Below are positions 48,017 to 57,702 of a DNA stretch of 64,000 nucleotides, one piece after another. Source of the DNA: Galerina marginata (lineage: Eukaryota > Basidiomycota > Agaricomycetes > Agaricales > Galerinaceae). Below the pieces are notes generated by a model. That model searched no databases. It saw only the letters and a list, made by a program, of their open reading frames with translations, and was not told the DNA's origin. The position numbers were made by a program, and so were the translations under genes. The stretch lies in the NCBI GenBank assembly GCA_023014335.1, contig JAECYW010000014.1, positions 1,364,001 through 1,428,000 of the forward strand, read 5' to 3'. Each line of letters opens with the position of its first letter. Position 1 is the stretch's first letter.

Positions 48017-48185
48017 AAGCCCCCTGTGCGACGACGGGATGGCGAATTCGTTTTTTTGCGGAGGGCGCTGGCGCTGGGAGAATCAGAATCACAGAATGGC
48101 AGTGTAACCACCCAGACACGAGATCAGCGGAGTCTTAATTCTCCGTCAACAAACTCCCCACTGCTTCAACTCGTTGACCTCTAAC

Positions 48186-49467
48186 ATGCCTGAAGCCCTG
48201 CCGCGTCCTAATCCTTATGATCCAACTGTCAACACCGTTCTTCACTCTGCGTACAATAAATGCCTTGTTCTCGAGGCAGGCCATGAACACGTAGAAAAAA
48301 TAGTTCCCCTTCAAGTCCTGGTCTGCGCACGGTTTCTGGGATACATGCTACTTAACGCACCTACAGACGATGGTCGTGACGATTTTGCTTGGGAGATTTT
48401 TCGATGCTCCAGTAATAGCGCCATGCAGGAACTTGCACAGCTCTATAGCGATCACTTCCTCCGCGTTTGTAGGTCTAAACCCGATGCACGTCGATGCCAT
48501 CTCCTTCGCATACGAAATTCTCCCTACTAGTTCGCAGCAACAAAGGTCGCACACCTACCCCTAGAAGCCACCCATCTGCCCTCTCTGTCGACATTCAGAA
48601 GCAGGCGTTCAGCGAGTTCTTAGAAAAGACACCCAGCAAGCATGATGAGGCAAAAAAGAAGGTATGTACATATGCTCCCCTTCATATTTTATCGGACGCC
48701 CACTTCTTGAATAGGCGTTGCATCGTGATGGTTACCGCTGCATTCTCTCTGGAAAACTTGACTTTACTTCTGTCAACGCCAAACTTGTTGTACCAAAACC
48801 TGGCGAAAAAGAAACAGCAACAGAGGCTTCGCATATTTTTTATAAATCCACCAACAAAAATCTTGATGATGCAAAGAAGGTCTTTATGATGTCTTCTCCA
48901 CATCTGTTTTTTCTAATGTTGCTCTGTCTATATTACAGAAGGCCTATGCAGCCTCAGCTCAAGCAGTTTTGTTTCAATTTGGCCAGATCGGGTCCATTGA
49001 AGAACTCAATGGGGATAACATACATCGTCTGGAGAACATTCTCACTTTGGATGCTATTCTCCATAGACATTTTGACAGTTTGGCAATTTGGCTTGAAAAA
49101 CTAAATCCTGTAAGCCCATGGATGCTAAGAGTTAATTTGCATATGATGATCTATTGAACATAATGTTTTCTAGGATCCAGATTGCCATTGTTACAAGCTG
49201 GTGGCAATTTGACCTTCAATTATAGATGATGGGCTTGCTGATGAAATTGAATTGACAACTCCTGATGGTGTAGAATACCCTCTTCCTGATCCCCGCTACC
49301 TTGCTCTTCATGCTGCATGTGCCCGAGTTGCACACCTTTCAGGTGCTGGGGAGTACATTGAAAAGGTACTTTGTGATATAGAGACTATTGGAGTTTTGGC
49401 CAGTGATGGTGGTTCTGATGTATTGTACCATGCACTGGTATGCCACCAGGACATTGAGGCTTATTGA
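48186..49467 (+). pseudogene. HNH endonuclease-family gene with one in-frame stop
   Basis: Member of the large Agaricomycete family with an HNH_2-type domain. The start at 48186 gives MPEALPRPNPYDPTVNTVLH. Exons join as HFLRV-RSNKGRTPTP, EAKKK-ALHRDGYRCILSGK, TEASHIFYKSTNKN, KKAYAASAQAVLFQFG, GDNIHRLENILTLDAILHRHFD and EKLNP-DPDCHCYKLVAI. HNH residues are the His in ASHI, the Asn in ENILTLD and the His in HRHFD. A TGA at 49210-49212 then interrupts the frame, which carries on as DDGLADEIEL...YLALHAACARVAHLSGAGEYIEK to the true end (stop 49465-49467). No usable intron covers the TGA: the only GT-AG pair nearby gives a 25-nt intron and shifts the frame. A hAT-type element sits about 47 bp downstream. 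The nuclease function is unproven. Confidence 0.75.
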
Positions 49468-49514
49468 TATATACACTACATTTCTTAACCTTCACTTGAT
49501 TGTACCTGTATCAA

Positions 49515-50085
49515 TAGTGTTTTGAAGTCCAGTCCAGTCCAGTTTTTTCGTATTTTTGGCAAGGGCTGGGACTGCAACTGGTCCTATAAATTCCCAAATG
49601 GTTAAAAAACTGGACTGGTCCAATCAGGACTGGTCCTCATTGGTTTTTTGCAGTCTTGGACCAGTCCTGGTCTTAACTGGTTGCCAACCGGTCTCAACCA
49701 GTTTTTCAACACATTACCATGATTATTTAGCATAGATGTATCAATATAATTTGTAGATATTATATATACCTTTAAAATGAGTCCAAGAAAGTGAAATTCC
49801 ATCAAAAATTGGTGATTCTATGAGAATATTCTCAATTTCCTACACTTTTGGGAGTTTCAAAATGTTTTTTTTTTATTTCTCAGCAGGCACTTTGTCTAAA
49901 AATATAATACATAGTGCGTTTTAAAGGGAAAAATAAGGCCTACAAAACTACCAGTTTGGACCGGTCCTAGGACCGAAAACCGGTCCTCAAAGACTGTCTT
50001 TTTCCAGTTTTACATTCTCAAATATCAAAAGGTCTGGTCTTTTTCCAGTCTTTTTCCAGTCTTAAGACCGGACTTCAAAATACTA
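49515..50085. mobile_element. non-autonomous hAT-type element (571 bp) with 8-bp target site duplication
   Basis: The left end TAGTGTTTTGAAGTCC (49515-49530) and the right end, read on the minus strand, TAGTATTTTGAAGTCC (50070-50085) match at 15 of 16 positions. The element is flanked on both sides by TGTATCAA (49507-49514 and 50086-50093), an 8-bp duplication typical of hAT transposons. The interior is full of subterminal CCAGTCC/GGACTGG and CCGGTCC motifs, possible transposase-binding sites. There is no transposase frame. Confidence 0.9.
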
Positions 50086-50265
50086 TGTATCAAACAAAAA
50101 TCAAAGCTGTACCATTTTGATCAATATGGCCCAATATGTGACTTTTTTTTTGTATTTTAGATAATCTCAGAAATCAGGTTCCCTGTGGCTGCTGGCAACT
50201 GTATTATTTTGATTGCAGTGCAAAGTGTGACAGTAGGTGTTAGAATTTTGTTACCACTATTCTGC

Positions 50266-51398
50266 TAGGGCTGTCCACCAACACTGTATTTACAGTTGAT
50301 GGCTGCTGACATTTGGCCATCGTTGCCATACTGTGCAAGGGGGTGGCCGAATGTGGAAAGTGTACCAACACTCCCTATTTTTTTTTCAGGCCAGCAGGTG
50401 ACCCCCCCCCTCCCCCTCCTCCCAAATATGGTATGTTTTCCATGAATATATGTTTTTTCAGATGTTTTCTCAGAATAAAATAGTTATTTCCGAGATTTCT
50501 GAGCAGTAATCAATGTGTAGCCTCTTCCGGCGCCTTCCCCGCTGCAAGTTTACACATATAGCTATAGATTTACCACCAGGAAATTCCTATCATCTTTTGC
50601 CTAACTCAAATCTACATAGTTTAAAGTGGTATTATTTATTCACCACTGACCTTTTCCAACTGTTAGACCTTCTGAGGGCATCAATTCCATCTTTGGGCAG
50701 GCAAGTCGGCCTCAAACAACCCATTTTGCAACAAAAATGGGCAAGGTCACTATTTTTTTTTGGCCTGCAGCCGGACCCCCCCTCCCAGCCTATGTTTGGG
50801 ATCCACATCCTGCCACCCCCTTGGTACTGTGAGCTGGAGCTCTCATGTTGGTACGGCTATGGTATGGTGAACCACCATGATGGCCATAGAAATACAGCCA
50901 TCTACAGTTGTAAACAGCACTAAGGTACTAAATAAACTTAGTAGGGAGATTTCACTCATAAACATTGATTCCATCACCTCCATTTGCCAATCACATATTT
51001 GTAAGATAATTTAGTGACAAATTGTCTGCAAAAGTGGCAAAATTCCCAAAGTACGGAGGTGATAATCCAGTCAGTCTTACATCATCACATGATTAATCTT
51101 CAAAATGAGGCGTTGCTGGATGGTTTATTGCCTATTCAAAGCTGGATTGCTTCAGGTAAAATATAAAATAGATTGATAGTGAATTTTCCAACATTTAGAT
51201 CACAAAACCTACTAAGCAGGATTTATAGACACCATATGGTATATATGGCCATTGAGTCCGTTGACAGCCATTTTTTCACTGTGCCGTACCGTTGAGTGTT
51301 TGAAAAACTGACTTATGGTATGGCAACAGCAGCACCATCACCATAGGGTATCCGTAACCTTACGGCTGTACACTGTTACGGCACTGTGGACACCCCTA
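50266..51398. mobile_element. second non-autonomous hAT-type element (1133 bp) with 8-bp target site duplication
   Basis: The left end is TAGGGCTGTCCAC and the right end on the minus strand is TAGGGGTGTCCAC (12 of 13). The flanks are TATTCTGC at 50258-50265 and TATTCTGC at 51399-51406. The size, the TAGGG start and the 8-bp duplication fit hAT. No transposase is visible; a 136-codon frame inside (50513-50923) shows no domain. Its ends are unrelated to the neighbouring element, so it belongs to a different family. Confidence 0.9.
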
Positions 51399-51492
51399 TA
51401 TTCTGCCCATCCTACAGTGATAACACATGACTCAGCAAAATCCAAAGAACTTGCAGACACAGTGCATTTTGCATTCCGACAAAATACTGTAC

Positions 51493-51645
51493 TACTGTAC
51501 CATTTCATTCAATTCAGCTGTCACACATCACACCAATTTTTTCTGACCTTGGATTTAATTGATTCTCGCTTTTTCCGATTTTTTGAGATTTTTCAAAATG
51601 TCAAAAATCCAACATTTTGGCCGAATTGATCGAAATAGTACAGTA
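51493..51645 (+). mobile_element. 153-bp MITE, copy 1
   Basis: Begins TACTGTACCATTTCATTCAA and ends GATCGAAATAGTACAGTA, so the two ends are inverted repeats of about 20 bp. The outer TA on each side may be the duplicated target, as for Tc1/mariner-type elements. A second copy of the same length lies at 53962-54114 in the opposite orientation. Confidence 0.8.
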
Positions 51646-51699
51646 TTTTTCTCAATTCATCCAGAGGTGTGACCTGGGACATGGTGGACAATTTTTGGG

Positions 51700-52080
51700 T
51701 TTTGGTTAGTTACGAGTCCTATTTATAGGGCTCGTTCTTTTATTCTCTCGACCCAGCCAAATTTTTGGCCTTGTTACGCTCATTTAGCCGGCAAACGCCG
51801 AGACCTATTTTAGGCATGCTTCTATTTCCGTCCTCGTCGGCTTTCAACTTCAACCTCTCATCACCACTCACAGCTCCCCTTCCATGTCCCACCAGCCTCA
51901 TCTACATGGTTGAGACGGCGCCCAGTATTGCTCCAAGTGCTCCCCCCCTTTAATGTGAGATATGAGCTGGAAATTGAAGAATTTCAAATGGGGGGGGAAT
52001 AGGCTAGGTACGTCACGAACACTACCCCAACTGCGCAACTAACACACACCTCAGCACATTGCCATCGGTCACCGGCCAGG
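51700..52080 (+). repeat. unidentified cassette, copy A
   Basis: Starts with TACGAGTCCTATTTATAGGGC, which holds a TATA-like core in an imperfect palindrome. It continues through a short frame from 51905 (MVETAPSIAPSAPP) and ends with GGTACGTCACGAACAC...CACCTCAGCACATTGCC. The same series of blocks recurs at 54528-54910 and, without the first part, at about 52185-52420. The family is not recognised. The TATA-like start suggests a promoter-bearing unit or an LTR piece. Confidence 0.65.
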
Positions 52081-52184
52081 CGCTTGGTGTCCTCACGTCA
52101 GCGAGGAACCACCGCGACTGGCACTGGACAAGGCCTCGATGCGGGAATCCACCGCGTTGGAGTAGCTGGTATCCTCTATGCTGC

Positions 52185-52420
52185 GGGTGTTCGACTTCGA
52201 CCCATTTCCGCCCGCTTGCCTCATCTACATGGCCGAAACGACGCCCAGCACCGCTCCGAGTGGCCCACCCCTCATATGAGAGATGTCGGCTGGAAATCAA
52301 GGGTATTGGGTGAGTGGGAATACACGAGGTACGTCGCGAAAACGACCCCGCTGTGCAGTTAACTCACATTTCACCACATCCTAGCGCCGGTCAGCACGTT
52401 GCCAGCCCATGACACCTGCG
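52185..52420 (+). repeat. unidentified cassette, copy B (5'-truncated)
   Basis: Shares GGTGTTCGACTTCGACC, the start of the short frame at 52229 (MAETTPSTAPSGPP), GTCGGCTGGAAATCAAGG and GAATACACGAGGTACGTCGC with copies A and C. An adjoining frame reads VGWKSRVLGEWEYTRYVAK, similar to VEYIRYVAKM in copy C. Confidence 0.6.
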
Positions 52421-53961
52421 TTTGCCGCCACGTCACAGCAAAGAGTACTACCTGGATGTCTGTCGCGTGGAGACTTGCGCCAGGTGTCCCCATCTTGGCG
52501 AAGAACCCACATCCGCTTCAACCACCATGGATATGGTCGACTAACACAGGTCCGCATCCGCCTTGTCGACTGCCATGAATGCGCTTAATCTTTCTCAGCT
52601 TATTGACATGGCCCCACCGTATCGCTGTAGCGGGGACACCATCCCGCCTCAACTGGCCACACTGCTGGTGTCGCCGCTCCTACATCGTCAATACAGTGAC
52701 GCTGTGTCGCCACCGCTCCTCCACCTGCGTCAACATGGCTAATGTAGGTTTGTGTCTGCCTCGTCGAGTGCTGCGGATATGCTTGACCTCCCCCACCTCG
52801 ACAACGTGGCCGCAGCAGTCACGCTGCCTACATCACCACCTCGAAGACATCGACAAGGATGACACGGGCCATGATGGATATGGTCAACACTGGCCCACCT
52901 CCGAGTCGTTGGCACGGCCAAGCCATACCACATTGATCACCCTAGGCAGCATCAACGTGGATGATACGGCCCCAACATGGTGTCAACACGGATGACAATG
53001 AACGTTGAAGCGCATAGAGATGATGCCGCCACATCACTTCTACCTCCAATGTCGACATGAATGGCTCAGCCCCGCCACCGTGGACCCCTCCATCCACATT
53101 GATGGCCAGTGCTGCCCTGCGCCTCCTCCAACGGTGCTCGCACTTCATTGTTTGGGACAGCAGGAGACACTGCCGCCTCGATCAGCTCGTCTACCAACCC
53201 GATCAGCGACTGCCCACTCTATAGCAGCCATGGTGATCTCTGGCTACTGACACCGCCTCTATCTGCATTGACATGTCGGCCCGCGTCCGTTTCGTCAATG
53301 ACTGAGGATATGCCCACACTGTTTCCACCTACACCTATGACACATCCCAGCATCCATAGCCTCTTCGACGTTAACGCCATGCTGCTGCTTCTGCCTCTTC
53401 CACCAACGCGAAGTTGCAACTTGGGTAACGTAGCCCGTGTCCACCGCTTTAACCCGTGTTGATATCATTGATACGGACTCACCATGTGTAATAGAATAAC
53501 TTGGTGAACTAATTCATATTATGATGACATCATCCTCGGGCTGCTTTTTGTGTAGGTCCTCTGATGTTGTCATAGGAAAGTCACAGCCCAGCAAGAAAAA
53601 AGTTTTCGTCTGATTCAATGGATTACTTATGTTAGTTTCTATTGTCATGATTTAGAAGGAGCTTAGCCCTGAAGTCTAAAATTTGAGTGAGATCAAATAT
53701 TATTGTGGACAAATCAGTGGATTCTGGACTTTCTGACCTCAGGGAATACTACAAAAGAGAGAGAGAGAGACTCGTACATGCCATGCTTGCAATGGCCTAC
53801 AAAGCAAGTCAGCATGTGCAGGGGACACTGGCCAAAATTTTGTCCAATTCAGTGCAAAATACAGGGTGCTTGCACTCTGGGGACCACCTGGAAGGTGACA
53901 CTTTGCCTAAATAAGCAGCCAAAGGTTCTGTGATGCAGGACATACTCATGCCTGTTTTTAG
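52421..53961. other. no recognisable gene
   Basis: GC-rich up to about 53460 with several phrases that recur in diverged form, for example GTCCGCATCCGCCTTGTCGAC and GTTTGTGTCTGCCTCGTCGAG. It is A+T-richer afterwards. No intact frame with a domain was found. Probably decayed repeat. Confidence 0.45.
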
Positions 53962-54114
53962 TACTGTACTATTTTGTTCAATTCAGCCAAAATCTTGGAT
54001 TTTTGACATTTCAAAAAATCTCAAAAAATCAGAAAAATTGAGAATCAATTAAATCCGAGGTCAGAAAAAATTGGTGTGACACGTGACAGACAAATTGAAC
54101 GAAATGGTACAGTA
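53962..54114 (-). mobile_element. 153-bp MITE, copy 2 (inverted relative to copy 1)
   Basis: Reverse complement of copy 1 with scattered substitutions and the same 153-bp length, beginning TACTGTACTATTTTGTTCAA and ending GAAATGGTACAGTA. The two copies could form a long stem in a transcript crossing both. Confidence 0.8.
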
Positions 54115-54527
54115 TCTGTGATTATGTAAGCCAGCTTCCCAGCTAGTTGTTGAAAGAAAATGACCTTGTTCTCAAGAAATAAGAAGCCCAGATAGCTGAA
54201 AATTTAAGAACTACATCAGATACTATCAAAGAGTGCAAATCTCAATTTTGGATGAGATATGATCAATAGAAGCATCAGTCTAGAAATTTGCCAGGTTGTT
54301 CAAATTAGTGACCAAGTTTGCATAATGAAATTCTTGTTCAGAAGTGTTGCTGCTGTCTTGTAAAAATTTAGAGGTAGTCTTCAATGCCTCTTAAACTTTA
54401 TTCATGAGCTATATGTCTCATTTATGGTACTGGTGTGATTCTACTGTAGAAAAACTAGATACAAAACAGCTCAGTGCTTTGGGGGCAAAGACTGTAACAT
54501 TCATAAGTACCTAGATACAAAACAGCT

Positions 54528-54910
54528 TACGAGTCCTATTTATAGGGCTCATTCTTTTATTGTTCTTGACCCACCCAAATTTTGGGTCTGTGTTTTGCTC
54601 ATTTAGCCAGCAAACCCTGCGACCTATTTTTAGCCGTGCTTTTATTTCTGTTATCATCGGTGTTCGAGTTCAACCACTGACCACATCCCACTCGTGTCGT
54701 CTACATGGCCGAAACAATGCCCAGGACTGCTCCAAGTGCCCCTCCCAAATTCCCTCCAATGAAGGCTGTGGGCTGGAACTGAAGAATTTTGGGTGGGGTG
54801 GAATACATCAGGTATGTAGCAAAAATGATTCCGCTCGGCTGCTTACCCACATCTCAACACATCTCAGCACACCCCAGCACTTTGCCACCCCAAATTTGCC
54901 CCCACATTAC
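54528..54910 (+). repeat. unidentified cassette, copy C
   Basis: Starts with ACGAGTCCTATTTATAGGGC, identical to copy A at this point, and continues through the short frame from 54705 (MAETMPRTAPSAPPKFPPMK) to GGTATGTAGCAAAAATG and CAACACATCTCAGCACACCC. This is the least interrupted of the three copies, but the frame still ends after about 25 codons. Confidence 0.65.
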
Positions 54911-56424
54911 AGCAAACACCTGGCTGCTGGGAAACTCCACCCACTGTCTGCAATCTCAGTTGCCCCACGACTTGTCACTTGTGCTATATTCCCAACATCA
55001 GCAAGAAATGCATTGCGGGAGGGTACCAGGATGCGGTAACGTGTTGACGCAGGAACTCACCATGTCCGCGTTGGTGTTGCTGGTGCTGGGCATGCTGTGA
55101 GATCACGAGGGAGCTCTTACGACACCGTGCCTAGCTGCTGCTTCTTCCACCTGCATTGGCATAGCTAATGCAAGTCCGCGAGTGCTTTGTCAACAGCATT
55201 GGCTATGGTCAACCACCCCACCTTGTTGATGTGGCTGCTGCAGTTACACTTAACCACATTGCTCATCGGTAAGCTGTGTCACCATCAATCGCCTGCCCAA
55301 TACAGCCTGCTTACTCCGCCACTGCCTTATGTGTTCTGCGTTTTGAATCACTAGTTAGCATGCGGACTGACCCAACACTGTGACCAGCAGCCTTGGCTGT
55401 CACCACCACCTGTCAAATTAACAAGTCGGCCTGCCTTCTGCTACAGGTTTGCCTTCTCCAAATGCTGCACAAGGCTTGAGATAGGTTTAAGGGATGTTTT
55501 GTAGGATGTGAAAGATATAAGTCGCTCCTCTATATAATTCTCAGGTACTTTCAGTCCAATTGCTGCCAAATATTTACTTTCTTTGTTTTGTAGCCAACTA
55601 TGAACTATCAGAGAATTTTTTAGTGAGCTGCAGCCCTCATCGTTGATAACAAGCTGCTATCTGCTGGAGTTGCCCAGGCAAACTGACCTGAGAGCACGGT
55701 GGGCAAGCTATGCCACTGTGCAAATTGCAAGGTACGGCTGACAATGGAGAGCAAAGGGGAGTAAGGTGTACCAGCATTGCCCACGCGATTGTGACCATGG
55801 AGGTTCTCGGCGTCATGGAGACAGGCTTGGTATATGCGAGGTGGGGTAGGCGAGGGCAAATACGGGATCCAGGATCCAGGACAACAGGCACAACAAGGAG
55901 GACAGAGGGGAAGGATGGCATTGACATCAGATTGTCAAGGTCGCTGTTTGTGTTGCGTGGCAGTGTAACACATGCTTCCAGTCCCTGGCAGTCCCTCCTG
56001 CTGTCTACTGAATTTCCTTTCCATCTGCTTCATATATGGACTGTAAAGTATCCTCTGTTACTTGAGAGTCACCTTATGTGACTCTCAGAGTAGATATAGT
56101 GTTACTTGTCACACTTCTGAATATTATCTTCTTACATTCATATCCGATAAGCCTAAGTTGCTTGCTAGCCCCTGCCAACCTAGTACTACCTGGGAGCAGA
56201 GGTGCACGCATCAGGTGTAAGGTTTGAATATAGAGTTCCGAGTCTTAGCATTCTCCGAGACCTAGATCTAAGAGATCTAGCTACATCAAAGTGTAATCCT
56301 CTGACCGATCTCAGCTTCTTTGCTCGCTCTCAGACTGTAGGATTACTCCTAGGTCTACCCACCAAAGCCTGCCAGATTGTCTTAGGCGTTAACTCCCCAC
56401 ATAGTGACATACCTTACTAGAGGT
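54911..56424. other. no recognisable gene; decayed repeats likely
   Basis: No supported coding region. Near 55950 a phrase (GGTCGCTGTTTGTGTTGCGTGG) resembles the sequence just before the SINE-like copy at 57090, so a truncated relative may lie here. Confidence 0.45.
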
Positions 56425-56640
56425 TTGTTACAGGCAGTGTGGACACGTTGGTATGTCCTCCTCTCCTTCGCCAAACTTTGAACCTTGGACCCTCAATGTG
56501 GGTTAGGTACCTAAGGTCCAGCCTGCAGTGCCACTGTCCGAGCCACGATCCAATCCCAGAATGCCAGCTTTGCCCTCCCATGGCTGCAGCTCCAGCCACC
56601 AAACAAACGAACAGCTGCAAGACCAAGAGCAAAAGTGGGT
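56425..56640 (+). repeat. SINE-like repeat, copy 1
   Basis: Contains TGTGGACACGTTGGTATGTCC followed about 35 bp later by TTTGAACCTTGGACCC, then GACCCTCAATGTGGGTTAGG and CCAATCCCAGAATGCCAGC. The first two resemble tRNA-type A and B boxes (compare GGCTCANTTGGT and TTCGAACC) at a normal spacing, so this may be a tRNA-derived SINE. A second copy is split by the LTR retrotransposon. Confidence 0.5.
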
Positions 56641-57074
56641 GTTGATGACAAGGCCATCTGACTGGTTTTTTCATGGTGAGTCACTTGCTAGCCTCGTTCT
56701 TGGTTTTTTGACTGATCTTCGTGCAGCGAGTATGTTGCAGCTCAAGGGATGTAGGCAGGATGCCAGTATGTCGAAGTCCCCAGCTCTGGTGGTATGCAAA
56801 CAATGTGAGTGAAAATACAACAAAGATATGAAGTTGTACTTACTGACCCTATCAAAAAAGTCTGCAAACCATCAGTCAGACTTGACAACGGCTGCAGTTG
56901 CAGGACATTGAACATTGGCAAGTTGGATAAAAAGTTGGAGAGCAGAGGAAGAGGTGCTATAAGCAAGGTAAGCTAGTTTTCGAGCATATATTTGAGCTTC
57001 AGTGGAGAACATTGCTGACTTGAATGACTCATAGCAGCACTAGACCTTAGCGTGCACGAACAGAGTTGGAGGGC
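56641..57074. other. no recognisable feature
   Basis: Sequence between the two SINE-like copies. No frame or repeat was recognised. Confidence 0.4.
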
Positions 57075-57206
57075 AACAACGACTGGATAGCGAGGGTCGC
57101 TATCCGTATTGCGTGGTGGTGTGGCGCATTGGTATGTCCTTCTCTCCTTTCCCTTGATCTTGGACCTCAGACCCTCAATGTGGCTCAACTAGATAAGGCC
57201 CGGGCC
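57075..57206 (+). repeat. SINE-like repeat, copy 2, left part (continues at 63454)
   Basis: GGTGTGGCGCATTGGTATGTCC, then CTTGATCTTGGACCTCAGACCC and CTCAATGTGGCTC, matching copy 1. The copy stops at the retrotransposon target duplication GGGCC (57202-57206) and resumes after the right-hand GGGCC (63449-63453) with CCAATCCCAGAATTGCAGCC. Confidence 0.6.
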
Positions 57207-57702
57207 TGTAAGGGCAACCGCAGGTCGGAACGCCGGAGACTGGGAGTCAGGTGACGTTAGTGAGACTAGCAGGGGATCCAAAGTTTAGTTTATTAATAAG
57301 TAAATAAACTAACAGCTAACTCACCTAGCAGGGGATCCAAAGAGGAAAGGATGGGGATCCCACTGCAGGTGAGCCGTATAAATACTGTGCTAAGTCCAAA
57401 TGTGGTACGATGTAAATAATAAAATAATAAATAAAATGGTCTGATGGCAGATAATGCGTTCCGAGGTCCGGGCGCAGCAAGAGAACTCGGAAAGCGGAAG
57501 GCTGCGGACATTATTCCGGCGGAACGCGGAGCGGAAGCGGAATAGTAGGCGGAATAGTGCAAATCCATCTTTTTACCATATAAGGTGAAAAGATGGATTC
57601 ACGTGACTTTACGGGCGTCGATGCGGCGGAATGTAGAGTGGGCTCGGAATAGGAGCCGGAGCGGAAGTAAGCGCGGAAGCTTGGAACGAGGTTCCCCTTA
57701 CA
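57207..57702 (-). repeat. LTR, 3' LTR of the element (left)
   Basis: 496 bp, bounded by TGTAAGGG and CCCTTACA. The inverted end repeat extends to TGTAAGGG(C/G)AACC. Because the element is coded on the minus strand, this left copy is its 3' LTR; the pol frame runs into it. Confidence 0.95.

Noticed and set aside
57293..57568. 91-codon frame present identically at 57293-57568 and 63039-63314
   Set aside because: It lies within the LTRs. The duplication is simply the two LTR copies, not a gene pair.
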